From positions 104,476 through 168,475 of the forward strand of contig JAIXKR010000006.1 in NCBI GenBank assembly GCA_026932235.1: a DNA stretch of 64,000 nucleotides, written 5' to 3'. Shown piece after piece: positions 17,082 to 26,172 of this stretch. The position numbers and the translations under genes are program-made. Under the pieces are notes generated by a model. That model was not told where the DNA came from. It ran no database searches and was given only the letters and a program-made list of their open reading frames with translations. Source of the stretch: Burkholderiales bacterium (GTDB lineage: Bacteria; Pseudomonadota; Gammaproteobacteria; Burkholderiales; Burkholderiaceae_C). The first letter of the stretch is position 1. Each line of letters opens with the position of its first letter.

Positions 17082-18272
17082 ATGAAGCTCACAGCCCAAC
17101 TTCGCCGCTGGCTGCTCGCGCCGGCGCTGGCCCTGGCCGCCGCCCAGCCGCTGCTCGCGCAGGAGCCCGGGGTTTCGGACGACGAGATCCTGATCGGCGA
17201 GGTCCTGATGCTGTCGGGCCCGGCCGCCTTCATCGGCAAGTCGGCCTATGCCGGCTCCAAGCTGGCCGCGGCCGAGATCAACGCCGCCGGCGGCATCAAC
17301 GGCCGCAAGCTGCGCGTGCTGTACGAGGACGACGGCTACGTGCCGGCGCGCTCGGTCAGTGCGATGCGCAAGCTGATCGACGTCGACAAGGTGTTCGCCG
17401 TCACCGGCACCACCGGCGGCTCGGGTGTCACCGCGGTGATGCCGGTGGTCGAGGAAAAGGGCGTGCCGACGATCGTGCACGTCGCTCCCAACCCGACCGT
17501 GCTGAACCCGCGCCGCGCCAACGTCTTCATGGTCGGGCCCGACTACGACGTCGCCGCCTACGAGGGCATGCGCTACCTCGCCGACAAGCAGGGCAAGCGC
17601 AGCGCGCGCTTCGGCCTGCTATACCAGAACGACGACTACGGCAAGGGTGTGCTCAAGGGCTACCAGAAGGCCGTCGCCGAGCTGAAGCTGAAGGACGTCG
17701 TCGAGGTGCCGTATCAGCGCGGGGCGAAGGACTTCTCGGCCGAGGCGCTGCGCCTCAAGGAAGCCGGCGTCGAGGTGCTGGTGCTGGGCACCGTCGTCAG
17801 CGAGGTCGCTGGCATCCTGTCCGAGACGCGCCGCCTGGGCATGGACCTCACCGTCGTCGGCAACTGGGCCGCCGGCCTGCCGGCGACGATCAAGCTCGCG
17901 GCGCCCTACGGCTACGACTACTACTTCGACGACTACTACGCGAGCCTCAGCGACCCCGCCGGCCAGCGCCTGATGGACAGCGCGCGCAAGCACCTGGCAC
18001 CCGACGAGGTGGCAGCGATGAGCCGCTACGCCGTCAGCGGCTACGTCGGCATCAAGCTGATGGCCGACGCCATCCGCCGCTGCGGCCGCAGCGTCACGCG
18101 CGCCTGCGTCATCGCCGAGCTGGGCAAGACGCGCAACTTCGACACCGGCGGCCTGAGCGGCGCGATCTCGCTGGACAACCCGGCCGGTCACGCCGCGCCG
18201 CCGCTGAAGATGTTCCAGCTCAACGCGCGCGACGGCAGCGTCAAGGCGTTGACCGAGTTCGGCGCGCACTGA
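17082..18272 (+). CDS. ABC transporter substrate-binding protein, LivK type
   Basis: This periplasmic protein has 396 residues, with a signal peptide in residues 1-27 (basic MKLTAQLRRW, hydrophobic ALALAAAQPLLAQ). The Peripla_BP_6 fold follows: ILIGEVLMLSGPAA, GGINGRKLRVLYEDDG, and the YDYYFDDYYAS segment near the end. The start is ATG 17082, with GGAG nine bases upstream; an in-frame GTG at 17073 is less likely. It determines the specificity of the importer. The aromatic-rich Tyr/Asp segment may line the binding site, but the ligand cannot be named. Confidence 0.88.
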   Translation: MKLTAQLRRWLLAPALALAAAQPLLAQEPGVSDDEILIGEVLMLSGPAAFIGKSAYAGSKLAAAEINAAGGINGRKLRVLYEDDGYVPARSVSAMRKLIDVDKVFAVTGTTGGSGVTAVMPVVEEKGVPTIVHVAPNPTVLNPRRANVFMVGPDYDVAAYEGMRYLADKQGKRSARFGLLYQNDDYGKGVLKGYQKAVAELKLKDVVEVPYQRGAKDFSAEALRLKEAGVEVLVLGTVVSEVAGILSETRRLGMDLTVVGNWAAGLPATIKLAAPYGYDYYFDDYYASLSDPAGQRLMDSARKHLAPDEVAAMSRYAVSGYVGIKLMADAIRRCGRSVTRACVIAELGKTRNFDTGGLSGAISLDNPAGHAAPPLKMFQLNARDGSVKALTEFGAH

Positions 18273-18297
18273 CGCCACGCGTTCAGGAGCGACCCGC

Positions 18298-19089
18298 ATG
18301 AGCGTGGACTACCGCCTGCAGGGCCCGGTGGCCTGGCTGCAGCTGAACCGGCCACAGGCGCTGAATGCGCTGGACCGTCCGGCGCTGGAGGCGCTGGCCG
18401 ACGGCGTCGCCCGGGCGCAGGCCGACCCGGCGGTGCGCGTGGTGGTGCTCACCGGCACCGGCCGCGCCTTCTGCGCCGGCGGCGACATCAAGGCACTGCA
18501 GCACGACGTCGTCGCCGGTGGTCGTGCCGTGGCCGCCGGCGAGGAGGACTACATCGACACGGTGGCGCGCTGCTTCGCTGCCGTGCGCGCGCTGCGCAAG
18601 CCGCTGATCGGCGCCGTCAACGGTGTTGCCGTAGGCGGCGGGCTCGAGCTGCTGCTGTGCTGCGACCTCGTGATCGCCGCCGACACCGCCACGCTCGGCG
18701 ACGGCCACGCCAACTACGGCATCTTCCCAGGCGGCGGCTCGGCCGCGTTGCTGCCGCGGCGGCTGCCGCTGAACGTGGCCAAGCAGCTGCTGTTCACCGG
18801 CGAGCTGCAGCCGGCGGCGCAGTGGCAGGCCTGGGGCCTGGTCAACGAGGTGGTGCCGCCCGCGGCCTTGGCCGGGCGTGTGCAGGCGCTCGCCGAAGCG
18901 CTGGCACGCAAGAGCCCCTTGCTGCTGGCACGCCTGAAGCACCTGGCCGACACGAGCGCCGACAAGCCGCTGGCCGACGCGCTGCGCCAGGAGCTGTTCG
19001 AGCTGCGCGCGCACATGCGTACGCAGGACATGCGCGAGGGCACCAGTGCCTTCGTCGAGAAGCGCGAGCCGGTCTACGTTGGCCGCTAG
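18298..19089 (+). CDS. Enoyl-CoA hydratase/isomerase family protein
   Basis: This crotonase-fold protein has 263 residues. The oxyanion-hole segments are GRAFCAGGDIKAL and AVNGVAVGGGLELLLCCDLVIA, and the region after them carries LGDGHANYGIFPGGGS, where catalytic acidic residues are usually found. It would hydrate an enoyl-CoA or act on another CoA ester in the degradation of the imported acid. It starts 25 bases after the binding protein gene. No acyl-CoA dehydrogenase to supply an enoyl-CoA is encoded in the cluster, so its true reaction may differ. Confidence 0.85.
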   Translation: MSVDYRLQGPVAWLQLNRPQALNALDRPALEALADGVARAQADPAVRVVVLTGTGRAFCAGGDIKALQHDVVAGGRAVAAGEEDYIDTVARCFAAVRALRKPLIGAVNGVAVGGGLELLLCCDLVIAADTATLGDGHANYGIFPGGGSAALLPRRLPLNVAKQLLFTGELQPAAQWQAWGLVNEVVPPAALAGRVQALAEALARKSPLLLARLKHLADTSADKPLADALRQELFELRAHMRTQDMREGTSAFVEKREPVYVGR

Positions 19090-19167
19090 GACCTTGCAAC
19101 CCCGCGAACGGCACGGCGTGAAGAGCGCCAGGCGAGCCCCCCGCCGCACCAGACAGCCCCGAGATCC

Positions 19168-20412
19168 ATGGACAACATCTACATCGTCGGCGTCGGCATG
19201 ACGCCCTTCACCCGCCACCCGGCGCGCTCGGTCAAGGAGCTGGTGGCCTGGGCCGTGCAGGACACGCTGCGCGACGCCGGCTGCACCGTGGCCGACGTGC
19301 GCGCCGCCTTCTACGGCAACTGCGCGCAGGGCTACCTCGAGGGTCAGCACCTGGTGGGCGCGCAGGTGGCGCTGCTGCCGCTGGGGCTGCAGGGCATCCC
19401 GATGTTCAACGTCGAGAATGCCTGCGCCACCGCGAGCACGGCGCTGCACATGGCCTACCACTACCTGCGCTCCGGCGCCTGCGACGTGGCGCTGGCCGTG
19501 GGCAGCGACAAGATGTACACCGAGGACCGCGCGCGGCGCTTCGGCATCTTCGACGCCGCCTGGGACGTGCAGACGCCCGCGCAGAACCACCGCACCATCC
19601 TCGCGCTGGGCGAGGGCGTGACGCCGCCACCGGGCAGCACCTCGCCCAGCCAGTACAGCCCGTTCATGGACGTCTACGCGTCCTTCGCGCGCCAGTACGA
19701 GCGCCGCTTCGGCATCACGCAGCGGCAGCTGGCCGCGATCGCCTCGAAGAACCGCGGCCACGCCTGTGCCAACGAACGCGCCCAGTTCCGCCAGGCGATG
19801 ACGGTGCAGGAGGTGCTCGCTGCGCCGCCCATCACCTACCCGCTGACGCTGCCGATGTGCTCGCCGATCTCCGACGGCGCCGCCGCGGCGCTGCTGTGCA
19901 ACGAGGAAGGCTTCCGGCGGCTGCGCGCCGATCGTTCGCGCGCAGTGGTGGTGCTGGCCAGCGTGCTGCGCACGGCCAGCGCGCGCGATGGCGACGACCT
20001 GGAGCACCACCTCACGCGCCTGGCCGCGGCCGATGCCTACGCCGCCGCCGGCCTCGGGCCCGAGGACATCCACGTCGCCGAGGTGCACGACGCCACCGCG
20101 ATGGGCGAGCTGATGCAAAGCGAGAACCTGGGCTTCTGCGCGCTGGGCGAAGGCGGTGCTTTCGCCGAGTCCGGCGCCACCACGCTGGGCGGGCGCATCC
20201 CGATCAACCCCTCGGGCGGGTTGGAGAGCAAGGGCCATCCGATCGGCGCCACCGGGCTCGGGCAGGTGTTCGAGCTCGTCAGCCAGCTGCGCGGCGAGTG
20301 CGGCCCGCGCCAGGTCGAAGGCGCGCGCCACGCGATCCAGGAGAACGGTGGCGGCATCTGGGGCGTCGAGGAGTCCTGCGCGCACATCGGCGTCTACGGG
20401 CGCGCCGCATGA
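19168..20412 (+). CDS. Thiolase-family protein (SCP-x/lipid-transfer type)
   Basis: This protein of 414 residues has a thiolase fold. The nucleophile region reads FNVENACATASTAL and the late motif is NPSGGLESKGHPIGATGLGQ. The usual HDCF segment of SCP-x thiolases is EVHDATAMGEL here, so the residue normally Cys is Ala; this variant occurs in a subgroup. It would cleave a 3-ketoacyl-CoA or condense acyl-CoAs. Start ATG 19168 gives the typical MDNIYIVGVGMTPF. The stop overlaps the SDR gene as ATGA. Confidence 0.85.
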   Translation: MDNIYIVGVGMTPFTRHPARSVKELVAWAVQDTLRDAGCTVADVRAAFYGNCAQGYLEGQHLVGAQVALLPLGLQGIPMFNVENACATASTALHMAYHYLRSGACDVALAVGSDKMYTEDRARRFGIFDAAWDVQTPAQNHRTILALGEGVTPPPGSTSPSQYSPFMDVYASFARQYERRFGITQRQLAAIASKNRGHACANERAQFRQAMTVQEVLAAPPITYPLTLPMCSPISDGAAAALLCNEEGFRRLRADRSRAVVVLASVLRTASARDGDDLEHHLTRLAAADAYAAAGLGPEDIHVAEVHDATAMGELMQSENLGFCALGEGGAFAESGATTLGGRIPINPSGGLESKGHPIGATGLGQVFELVSQLRGECGPRQVEGARHAIQENGGGIWGVEESCAHIGVYGRAA

Positions 20413-21185
20413 AGCTCGCGGGCAAGACGGTCGTCGTCTCCGGAGGCGCCTCGGGCCTGGGCGAGGGCGCGGTGCGCTACCTGCTGCGCGCGCACGACGC
20501 GCGCGTGCTGGTGCTGGACCACAACGCGCAGGCCGGCAGCTCGCTGGCCGCCGAGCTGGGCGCCGAGCGGGTGCTCTTTGCCGCCGTCGACATCGCCGAC
20601 GAGGCGCAGGTTGCCGCGGCGGTGGCGCAGGGGCGCGCGCACTTCGGCGCGCTGCACGCCTGCTTCAACTTTGCCGGCATCGTCAGCCCGCTGCGCATCC
20701 TCGACCGCGAAGGCCGCGCCAGCGCGGGCGAGCGCTTCCGCCGCACGCTGATGGTCAACCTGGCCGGCACCTTCCATGTCATGTCCCACTGCGTGCAGGC
20801 CATGCGCGAGAACCCGCCCGACGCCGACGGCGAACGGGGCGTGGTCGTCAACATCGCCTCGGGCGCTGCCTTCGACGGCCAGGTCGGGCAGAGCGCCTAC
20901 AGCGCCAGCAAGGCCGGCGTCGTCGGGTTGAGCCTGCCGGCCGCGCGCGAGCTGGCGCCGCTGGGCATCCGCGTGAACGCGATCGCGCCCGGCGCCTTCT
21001 GGACGCCGATGCTGCAGAGCCTGCCTGCCGGCGTGGTCGATCGCATCGCCGCGGACTTCCAGTTCCCCAAGCGCTTCGGCCAGCCCGACGAGATCGCCAG
21101 CCTGTGCTGCACCATCGTCGAGAATGCCTACCTGAACGGCGAGTGCATCCGGCTCGACGGCGCGTTCCGTCTGCCGCCTCGCTGA
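20409..21185 (+). CDS. Short-chain dehydrogenase/reductase (3-hydroxyacyl-CoA dehydrogenase type)
   Basis: This NAD(P)-dependent enzyme has 258 residues. The cofactor loop is VVSGGASGLGEG, the central motif reads NFAGIVSP (usually NNAG) and the catalytic YxxxK is SAYSASKAG. It resembles type-10 3-hydroxyacyl-CoA dehydrogenases, which would feed the thiolase encoded just before it. ATGA overlap with the thiolase gene supports joint function. Confidence 0.85.
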   Translation: MKLAGKTVVVSGGASGLGEGAVRYLLRAHDARVLVLDHNAQAGSSLAAELGAERVLFAAVDIADEAQVAAAVAQGRAHFGALHACFNFAGIVSPLRILDREGRASAGERFRRTLMVNLAGTFHVMSHCVQAMRENPPDADGERGVVVNIASGAAFDGQVGQSAYSASKAGVVGLSLPAARELAPLGIRVNAIAPGAFWTPMLQSLPAGVVDRIAADFQFPKRFGQPDEIASLCCTIVENAYLNGECIRLDGAFRLPPR

Positions 21186-21220
21186 GCGCCCAGTCCCCAC
21201 CGCACCGTCTGCCGTTGTCC

Positions 21221-21886
21221 ATGCCCGCACGGGTCCGATCCCCGGCTGCGCCGGCGCGCAAGCGTCTGCCCAAGGCCGAACGCTACGAAGGCATCCTGGC
21301 TGCTGCCGAGCAGGTGTTCTGCCAGCTCGGCTACGACGCGGCCACCATGGCCGACGTGGCACAACGCGCAGGCGTGGTGGAAGGCAACGTCTACCGCTAC
21401 TTCAAGTCCAAGCGCGAACTCGTGGCGCGGGTGGTGTCCGACTGGTACAGCCGCAAGCTCGACGAACTCGAGCGGGAAGTGCGGCAGATCGCCTCCGTGC
21501 GCAGCCGGCTGCGCTACCTGATCGCCGCCCACCTGCGCTCGCTGCGCGACAGCCCCGGCCTGATGCGCTTGATCATCCGCGAGCTGCGCACCGGCGACCC
21601 CGAGTTCAGCCGCATCGTCGGCGGACTCAACCAGCGCTACACCGCCTTCCTGCGCCTGGCGCTCGAGGAAGGGGTGCGCACCGGCGAGCTGCGGCCGGAC
21701 ACACCGGTGCGCCTGCTGCGCGACATGGTCTTCGGTGGTATCGAGCACCACGCCGCGCGCTACCTGGCCGGCATCGGCACGCTGGACGTGGAGACCGCCG
21801 CCGACCAGATGCTGGCGCTGGTGCTGCAAGGCGCGGGCCGGGTGCCGACCATGAGTGCGCCGTCCCAGGCCGAGGACCCAGCCTGA
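21221..21886 (+). CDS. TetR-family regulator
   Basis: This is a repressor-type protein of 221 residues. The N-terminal helix-turn-helix (residues about 20-65) reads AAEQVFCQLGYDAATMADVA then AGVVEGNVYRYFKSK, a clear TetR pattern. The C-terminal domain is helical (LRYLIAAHLRSLRDSPGLM) and resembles regulators that sense acyl-CoA esters. Being last in the cluster, it is a natural controller; the palindrome at 11460-11478 in front of the first gene is the best operator candidate. Confidence 0.87.
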   Translation: MPARVRSPAAPARKRLPKAERYEGILAAAEQVFCQLGYDAATMADVAQRAGVVEGNVYRYFKSKRELVARVVSDWYSRKLDELEREVRQIASVRSRLRYLIAAHLRSLRDSPGLMRLIIRELRTGDPEFSRIVGGLNQRYTAFLRLALEEGVRTGELRPDTPVRLLRDMVFGGIEHHAARYLAGIGTLDVETAADQMLALVLQGAGRVPTMSAPSQAEDPA

Positions 21887-22188
21887 CCGGGACCGCGGCG
21901 CGGCCGCGGCCGAGCCAGCGTTTGCGCCGCTTGGCGTGCACGGCATGCACAGGGCTCGATGGGAGACCTCCACCGTCTCAGGATCACCCTGCTCTTGGCT
22001 TCGCCCGTCGGTCGGGCTTGTGGGGGCAAGAAGATGGCCCTCCACCGCGTGCAACCGATGGCGTGTGCCAGCCCTCGGCAGGACTTCCGCACTTCTCGTG
22101 ATGCCGATATCACCGTGCCTTTGAGGTCGTTCCGGCCCGACGCCTTCGGCACATCGCTTCAGGATCCACGCCCCCCGAGGAGCGACGC
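21887..22188. other. Region without a recognised gene
   Basis: These 302 bases follow the TetR gene. No promoter, repeat or protein family is recognised. The last bases (GAGGAGCGACGC) form a good ribosome site for the traG remnant. Confidence 0.5.
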
Positions 22189-22411
22189 ATGTGGGAGATC
22201 TGCGCCTACCAGAACGCCGACAGCCTGTTCGGCATCTTCAACGCCGCGGCGGCCATCCACGGCTCCGGCGACTACATGGCGGCGGTCGCCGCCGTGGCCT
22301 TCCTCGGCAGCGTCACCAGCACGGTCGGGCACGCGCTCACCGGCCTGCTCGGGACTGCCTTCCAGGTCATCCCGGGTGTCGGTGCCCGAGGATCGCCGGG
22401 GCCCCGTGAAG
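22189..22411 (+). pseudogene. traG-like conjugation gene remnant with internal deletion
   Basis: The frame opens with an intact ribosome site and reads MWEICAYQNADSLFGIFNAA, the start of the TraG-N protein of integrative conjugative elements. After AAVAAVAFLG it jumps to SVTSTVGHALTGLLGTAFQV then IPG, which in intact homologues lies several dozen residues further on. So there is an in-frame deletion, followed by loss of the rest of the gene where it meets an oppositely oriented ATPase fragment. It marks a decayed conjugative element. Family recognition is from memory of the conserved N-terminus. Confidence 0.6.
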
Positions 22412-22676
22412 GAAAGGGTTCGCGCTGGACCTCGTCGAGCGTCAGCGGATCGGCGCCGCCCAGCAGGGCCTCGGGGTCGCGACGCGCCGCATCGCGCACG
22501 TCGAAGTCGTCGAGCGAGCGGTAGCGCCGTTCGCCCGGCACGAGCTTCTCGACCAGGGTGCTCTTGCCTGTCTGCCGCGCGCCGGTGAGCACGACGGCCG
22601 GCATCACGCGCAGCCGCGCGGCGAGCGCGTCGTCCACCAGGCGGGGAAGAGTCCTCACGGCATGGATGATGTTCAT
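22412..22676 (-). pseudogene. N-terminal fragment of an AAA ATPase (DUF4143 family)
   Basis: On the minus strand the frame begins MNIIHAVRTLPRLVDDALA and contains the Walker A motif VVLTGARQTGKSTLVEKL, then YRSLDDFDVRDAARRDPEAL and LTLDEVQREP. This is the usual first quarter of a DUF4143-type ATP-binding protein. After EVQREP the match stops and the sequence runs into the traG remnant, so about three quarters of the protein is missing. These ATPases are common in accessory DNA. Confidence 0.65.
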
Positions 22677-22958
22677 TCACGGCGCGGATTGGCAAACCCG
22701 GCGCATGGTGTTTTCAAACGCCCTCGAGGTCGACCTGTGGCGGTCCTGCGGCGGTTCGAGGTGCCTGGTTCTGGCGAGCGTGACGTCGCGTATGGCGGCT
22801 TTGGTAGGCCCTTCGTCGCTCATGACGCTCGCGGGCGACCTCGCTGTCAGTGTCGACCCTGATTCCGATCGCGCCGCGCTGACGAGTCGCGCGACGCCGC
22901 CCCGGCTGCGGTGTGGTGTTGCAGCCTTGGGGTAGGTGTCTATGACGGCCGGCTCGGC

Positions 22959-24113
22959 TCAGGCGGCCGGACCGGGCCGCCGCGCGCGGCCGGCGGCACG
23001 CCGCAGCACGACGCCCAGGCCGCCGAGCATCAGCGCCCAGGCCGCAGGCTCGGGCACGACGCTGACGGTGTAGGCCGTCCCGCTGGCGAATGCGAGCGAC
23101 TGCCCTGGCGCGACGAGGATGCGTTCGAGCTCGGCGGTGCCGTACATGTCGATGCGTGCGTTGTTGTAGGCGGACAGCGTCAGCCGAGACACCAACGCAT
23201 AGCGCGTGCCGGCCAGCGCGTCGAAGCTCAGCTGGAAGTGGTCGCTGCCCGCACCGTCGGTCCAGTCGCGGACCAGGCTGTCCGCTGCGACCAACGCCGG
23301 GCCGTCGACATAGTGGCCGTCGCCGAGGTCGTAGGTGACGATGGTGTCCAGGTCGAAGAGCTGCACCTCGAGCGCGCCCTCGCCGTCGTCCCAGTAGGGA
23401 ACGAACGGCCCGGGCATTCCTACGTCCACGGGGGGGCTCACCGTGCCGTGCTGGCGCAGCACGAACGCCAGCGCGATCGGCCCGTCGGCATCCGGGACGA
23501 GGACCTCGCTCCACAGGCTGTCGGCGAAGGCCCAGGCACTCGATGCGCCCTCGATGGTGAAGGTCGTCGGATCCCATGCGTGGTTGACGCGAGTCTCGGT
23601 CCAGAGGAACGAGGTGACCGCATGGGCCTCGGCGCGGTTGCTGCCGAAGCCGCTGCGTGCACGAGCCCACGACTCGGCATGCGTGTGGTCGACACGCGGG
23701 AACACGCCGGTTCGCCGTTCCGCGGCCGCGATGCCGTCGTCGGCGCGCTGCGTGCGGTCCTCGCCGGCGTCGGTGTACCGCTCGCGGCACGACCAGAACG
23801 ACCAGTTGTCGTCGCAGGTGGTCGTGCGCCGGCTGCCCTTGAAGTCGCTCAGCGCCACCGCGCCCGAGGACAGCTGGGGCGTGGGTGTGGCGTACTCCAG
23901 CAGCGCCGGCGGTCGCTGGCCGATCGCTAAGTCGGCTCGGGCCGCGCTGACCGCGGCGGCACCCAGCAGCAGCGCACCGACCATGCGCACGATGCGCGTC
24001 GCGGGCAGCAGCCAGTGCCTGCCCCTGGCCACCGGCAGCGCGCGGGTGCCGCCGCCGAGGGCGTGTGCGCCAGGTGCTGGCGGCAGGTCGGCGATCGTTC
24101 GGATGATGTTCAT
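22959..24113 (-). CDS. PEP-CTERM anchored exported protein
   Basis: This protein of up to 384 residues ends with a PEP-CTERM sorting signal: VVPEPAAWALMLGGLGVV then an arginine-rich tail. Such proteins are exported, cut and attached or released by an exosortase. A hydrophobic signal segment (MVGALLLGAAAVSAARA) begins 43 residues after the chosen ATG, so the true start may be GTG 24032. ATG 24164, which overlaps the upstream stop as ATGA, is another option. The mature part has many Trp, Ser and Asp residues and no enzyme motif I recognise. It follows another PEP-CTERM gene in the same direction. Confidence 0.75.
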   Translation of the reverse strand: MNIIRTIADLPPAPGAHALGGGTRALPVARGRHWLLPATRIVRMVGALLLGAAAVSAARADLAIGQRPPALLEYATPTPQLSSGAVALSDFKGSRRTTTCDDNWSFWSCRERYTDAGEDRTQRADDGIAAAERRTGVFPRVDHTHAESWARARSGFGSNRAEAHAVTSFLWTETRVNHAWDPTTFTIEGASSAWAFADSLWSEVLVPDADGPIALAFVLRQHGTVSPPVDVGMPGPFVPYWDDGEGALEVQLFDLDTIVTYDLGDGHYVDGPALVAADSLVRDWTDGAGSDHFQLSFDALAGTRYALVSRLTLSAYNNARIDMYGTAELERILVAPGQSLAFASGTAYTVSVVPEPAAWALMLGGLGVVLRRAAGRARRPGPAA

Positions 24114-24160
24114 GTCATGGGCATCGTGCAAGCGGTTGTTGGAATGGGGTCGATGCAGCT

Positions 24161-25156
24161 TCATGGGGTAGCCGAGGGTTCGCGCAGGCGACGCCGTCCA
24201 AGCCGGCCGACGACGCCCAGGCCGCAGAGCATGAGCGCCCAGGTCCCAGGCTCGGGGATCGCCGGGATGCCCTGCGGGCGCGCCACGTCGCCGGGCGACA
24301 GCGCGATCCAGTCGAACTCGAAGGTCTGCCCGGTGGTGTTGCGCAGCACGACGCGGCGCAGCGCGCCCGGCAACAGCACCGCCGGCGCGACGTCCACGGT
24401 GGCCAGGCCGCCGTGGTCGGTGGCGAAGAAGCCGAAGGTGTCGAAGGAACCGGCACGCAGATGGGCGCCGATCTCGAAGATCGTCGCCTCCAGCCTGGAC
24501 GCCGTGGCCGCACGCAGTTCCGCGCCGACCATGCCGGCGCTGCTGGCGTCCCCGGCACCGCCCAGGAAGACCGCGCCGACCCCGCTGCGGTTGCGCGTGG
24601 CGTCGTGGATGTCGCGCAGGTCGTCCCAGTCCAGCGACTCCGGCTTCCCGGCGTAGGCCAGCACGAAGGTGTTGCCCAGGCCCAGTTGCGACCAGCCGAT
24701 CCGCCGGTCGGCATCGCCCTGGATCAACGGCGTCTCCTGGGCACAGGCGCCAAAGATGCCCTGGTCGTGCACCCCGGCGGCGCTCGTGTACGGCGAGAAG
24801 GCCGCCGCTGCGGAGCGGTGGTAACCGTTGTAGTAGCTGAGGTCGCCGGCCCTGTCCGCCGAGGCCACGGTGGCTTCGGTGAAGCGCCAGCGGTCGTACA
24901 AGCCATAGAGCTGGGCCTCGAAGGGGGTGGCGTTGAAGCTGGCCAGCCAGTTGCCCCCGAAGCACTGCGTGAAGAACATCGTGATCGAGGTGTTGACGGT
25001 GGTGTCGCCGTCGTTGAAGGCGTGCGCGATCCAGTCGGCGACATGCCACTGGTAGATGCGGCTGCCGTCATGGGTGGGCAGCGTGCCCCAGTAGGCGACG
25101 GCAGCATCGGCCGGCGGCGGCGCCAGCAGCATCGCGGCCTTCGCTTCGGTCTTCAT
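24161..25156 (-). CDS. PEP-CTERM anchored exported protein
   Basis: This protein of 331 residues has the sorting signal AIPEPGTWALMLCGLGVVG and a basic end. The N-terminus (MKTEAKAAMLLAPPPADAA) makes only a weak signal peptide, so either the start is misjudged or the N-terminus has been damaged. The body contains HVADWIAHAFNDGDTTVNTS and FFTQCFGGNWLASF, which suggest a secreted hydrolase-like or caspase-like fold, but I cannot name a family with confidence. It is the first gene of a two-gene PEP-CTERM unit set among broken mobile-element genes. Confidence 0.7.
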   Translation of the reverse strand: MKTEAKAAMLLAPPPADAAVAYWGTLPTHDGSRIYQWHVADWIAHAFNDGDTTVNTSITMFFTQCFGGNWLASFNATPFEAQLYGLYDRWRFTEATVASADRAGDLSYYNGYHRSAAAAFSPYTSAAGVHDQGIFGACAQETPLIQGDADRRIGWSQLGLGNTFVLAYAGKPESLDWDDLRDIHDATRNRSGVGAVFLGGAGDASSAGMVGAELRAATASRLEATIFEIGAHLRAGSFDTFGFFATDHGGLATVDVAPAVLLPGALRRVVLRNTTGQTFEFDWIALSPGDVARPQGIPAIPEPGTWALMLCGLGVVGRLGRRRLREPSATP

Positions 25157-25222
25157 CGGTCCCTCGGGTTCGCCCGTGTCGGGCGCTGCGTTGTCGTCGG
25201 AACCGATTGAGCCGCCGGCAGC

Positions 25223-25244
25223 GTTGCAAAACCGTTGCACAACC
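25223..25244. repeat. 11-bp tandem repeat upstream of the PEP-CTERM pair
   Basis: GTTGCAAAACC is followed at once by GTTGCACAACC, identical at 10 of 11 positions. It lies about 67 bases upstream of the first PEP-CTERM start and could be a paired binding site, but no regulator is known for it. Confidence 0.35.
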
Positions 25245-25306
25245 GGCGCCGGCGGCGCCCGGCGCGCCTGCGCTCCCCGCGAACGCGGGGGTGCACGCGG
25301 GGGCCC

Positions 25307-25552
25307 GGCCGCGCGATCCAGATCATGAAGGCCGCCGGCGCCAGGGACGTGGCCACCTTCAACGTCCTGGAGGACGACGAGGTCCGCCAGGGCATCAAGG
25401 ACTATGCGCAGTGGCCGACCATCCCGCAGCTGTACGTGGGCGGCGAGTTCGTCGGCGGCTCGGGCCTCATGATGGAGATGTACGAGAGCGGCGAGCTGCA
25501 CGCCGTGCGGCTGCTCGAGCGCGCGCGTGCGCTGGGCCTGCACACGCACCTG
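25307..25552 (+). pseudogene. Monothiol glutaredoxin (Grx4 type) fragment lacking its active site
   Basis: The frame reads GRAIQIMKAAGARDVATFNV, then LEDDEVRQGIKDYAQWPTIP, QLYVGGEFVGGS and MMEMYESGEL. This is the C-terminal two thirds of a Grx4/GrxD glutaredoxin. The catalytic CGFS motif, which should lie directly before GRAIQ, is gone: the sequence upstream is unrelated. The end is extended (HAVRLLERARALGLHTHLAS) and then meets an IS91 remnant. It cannot work as a glutaredoxin. Confidence 0.7.
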
Positions 25553-26172
25553 GCGTCTCGAGCTTCAGCTCCACCTGGCCCGCATCGTTGAGCTTTACGG
25601 GTTCGTCCGGCAGCGCCGGCAGCGTGATGAAGCGGCACAGCTGCTCCAGCCGCTCGCGGTCGTCCGCCTCGACCCGCACCGCGGCGTGCAGGCTGAAACC
25701 GTCGATGTCGGCGCACAGCGGCTGGCGCCCCCGTCCTCGACCAGCACGCTCCGGCGCGTGCGCATCTTCATGAGCCGCGCGATGAGGGTCTGCAGCAGCG
25801 CATGCACCTCGTCAGTGGGCGCGCCCACTGACGACGAACTGCGCCTCGCCATCGGCACCACACCGGTACACGCCGTCCAGCACCAGGCCGTGCCGGTGAA
25901 TGTTGAGCTTGGCGGCCGACCCCAAGCGCTGGATCAGCGTGACCGCGCCGCCGTGGCCGTCCTCAGACTTCAGCCCGGCAGCCTCCAGCAGATGACGCGC
26001 GACCACGCGCTGCACCACCTGCAGCACCGGCGTGACCAGTTCGAGCTGCGCGGCCAGCAGCACGCGCAGCGGGATCGGCAGCGACAGCAACCACTGCCGC
26101 ACCGGCACATGCGGGATGACGGCGAGGTCGTACTCGTCTGGAAACGCGGCGCGCCGACGGGGTCGCCAGGGC
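25553..26172 (-). pseudogene. Decayed IS91-family transposase (middle part, several frameshifts)
   Basis: Read on the minus strand in changing frames, this matches an IS91-type Y2 transposase in order: FPDEYDLAVIPHVPVRQWLL, LPIPLRVLLAAQLELVTPVL, GAVTLIQRLGSAAKLNIHRH, LVLDGVYRCGADGEAQFV, APTDEVHALLQTLIARLMKM, then VEADDRERLEQLCRFITLPA and AGQVELKLETP. At least two frameshifts are needed. The N-terminus is missing, and the protein stops at the point where the fragment at 11213-11296 takes up the sequence. Confidence 0.7.

Noticed and set aside
24032-24113. Resemblance of MNIIRTIADL to the start of pantothenate synthetase or of the DUF4143 ATPase at 22676
   Set aside because: Only about ten residues and a shared 13-base start are alike. 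The following sequence is a signal peptide of a PEP-CTERM protein, so chance or a small recombined leader is more likely.
25235-25306. Upstream extension giving the glutaredoxin frame an ATG start
   Set aside because: The residues before GRAIQ are Arg/Pro-rich and unrelated to glutaredoxin, and the CGFS site is absent, so this is not a functional gene.
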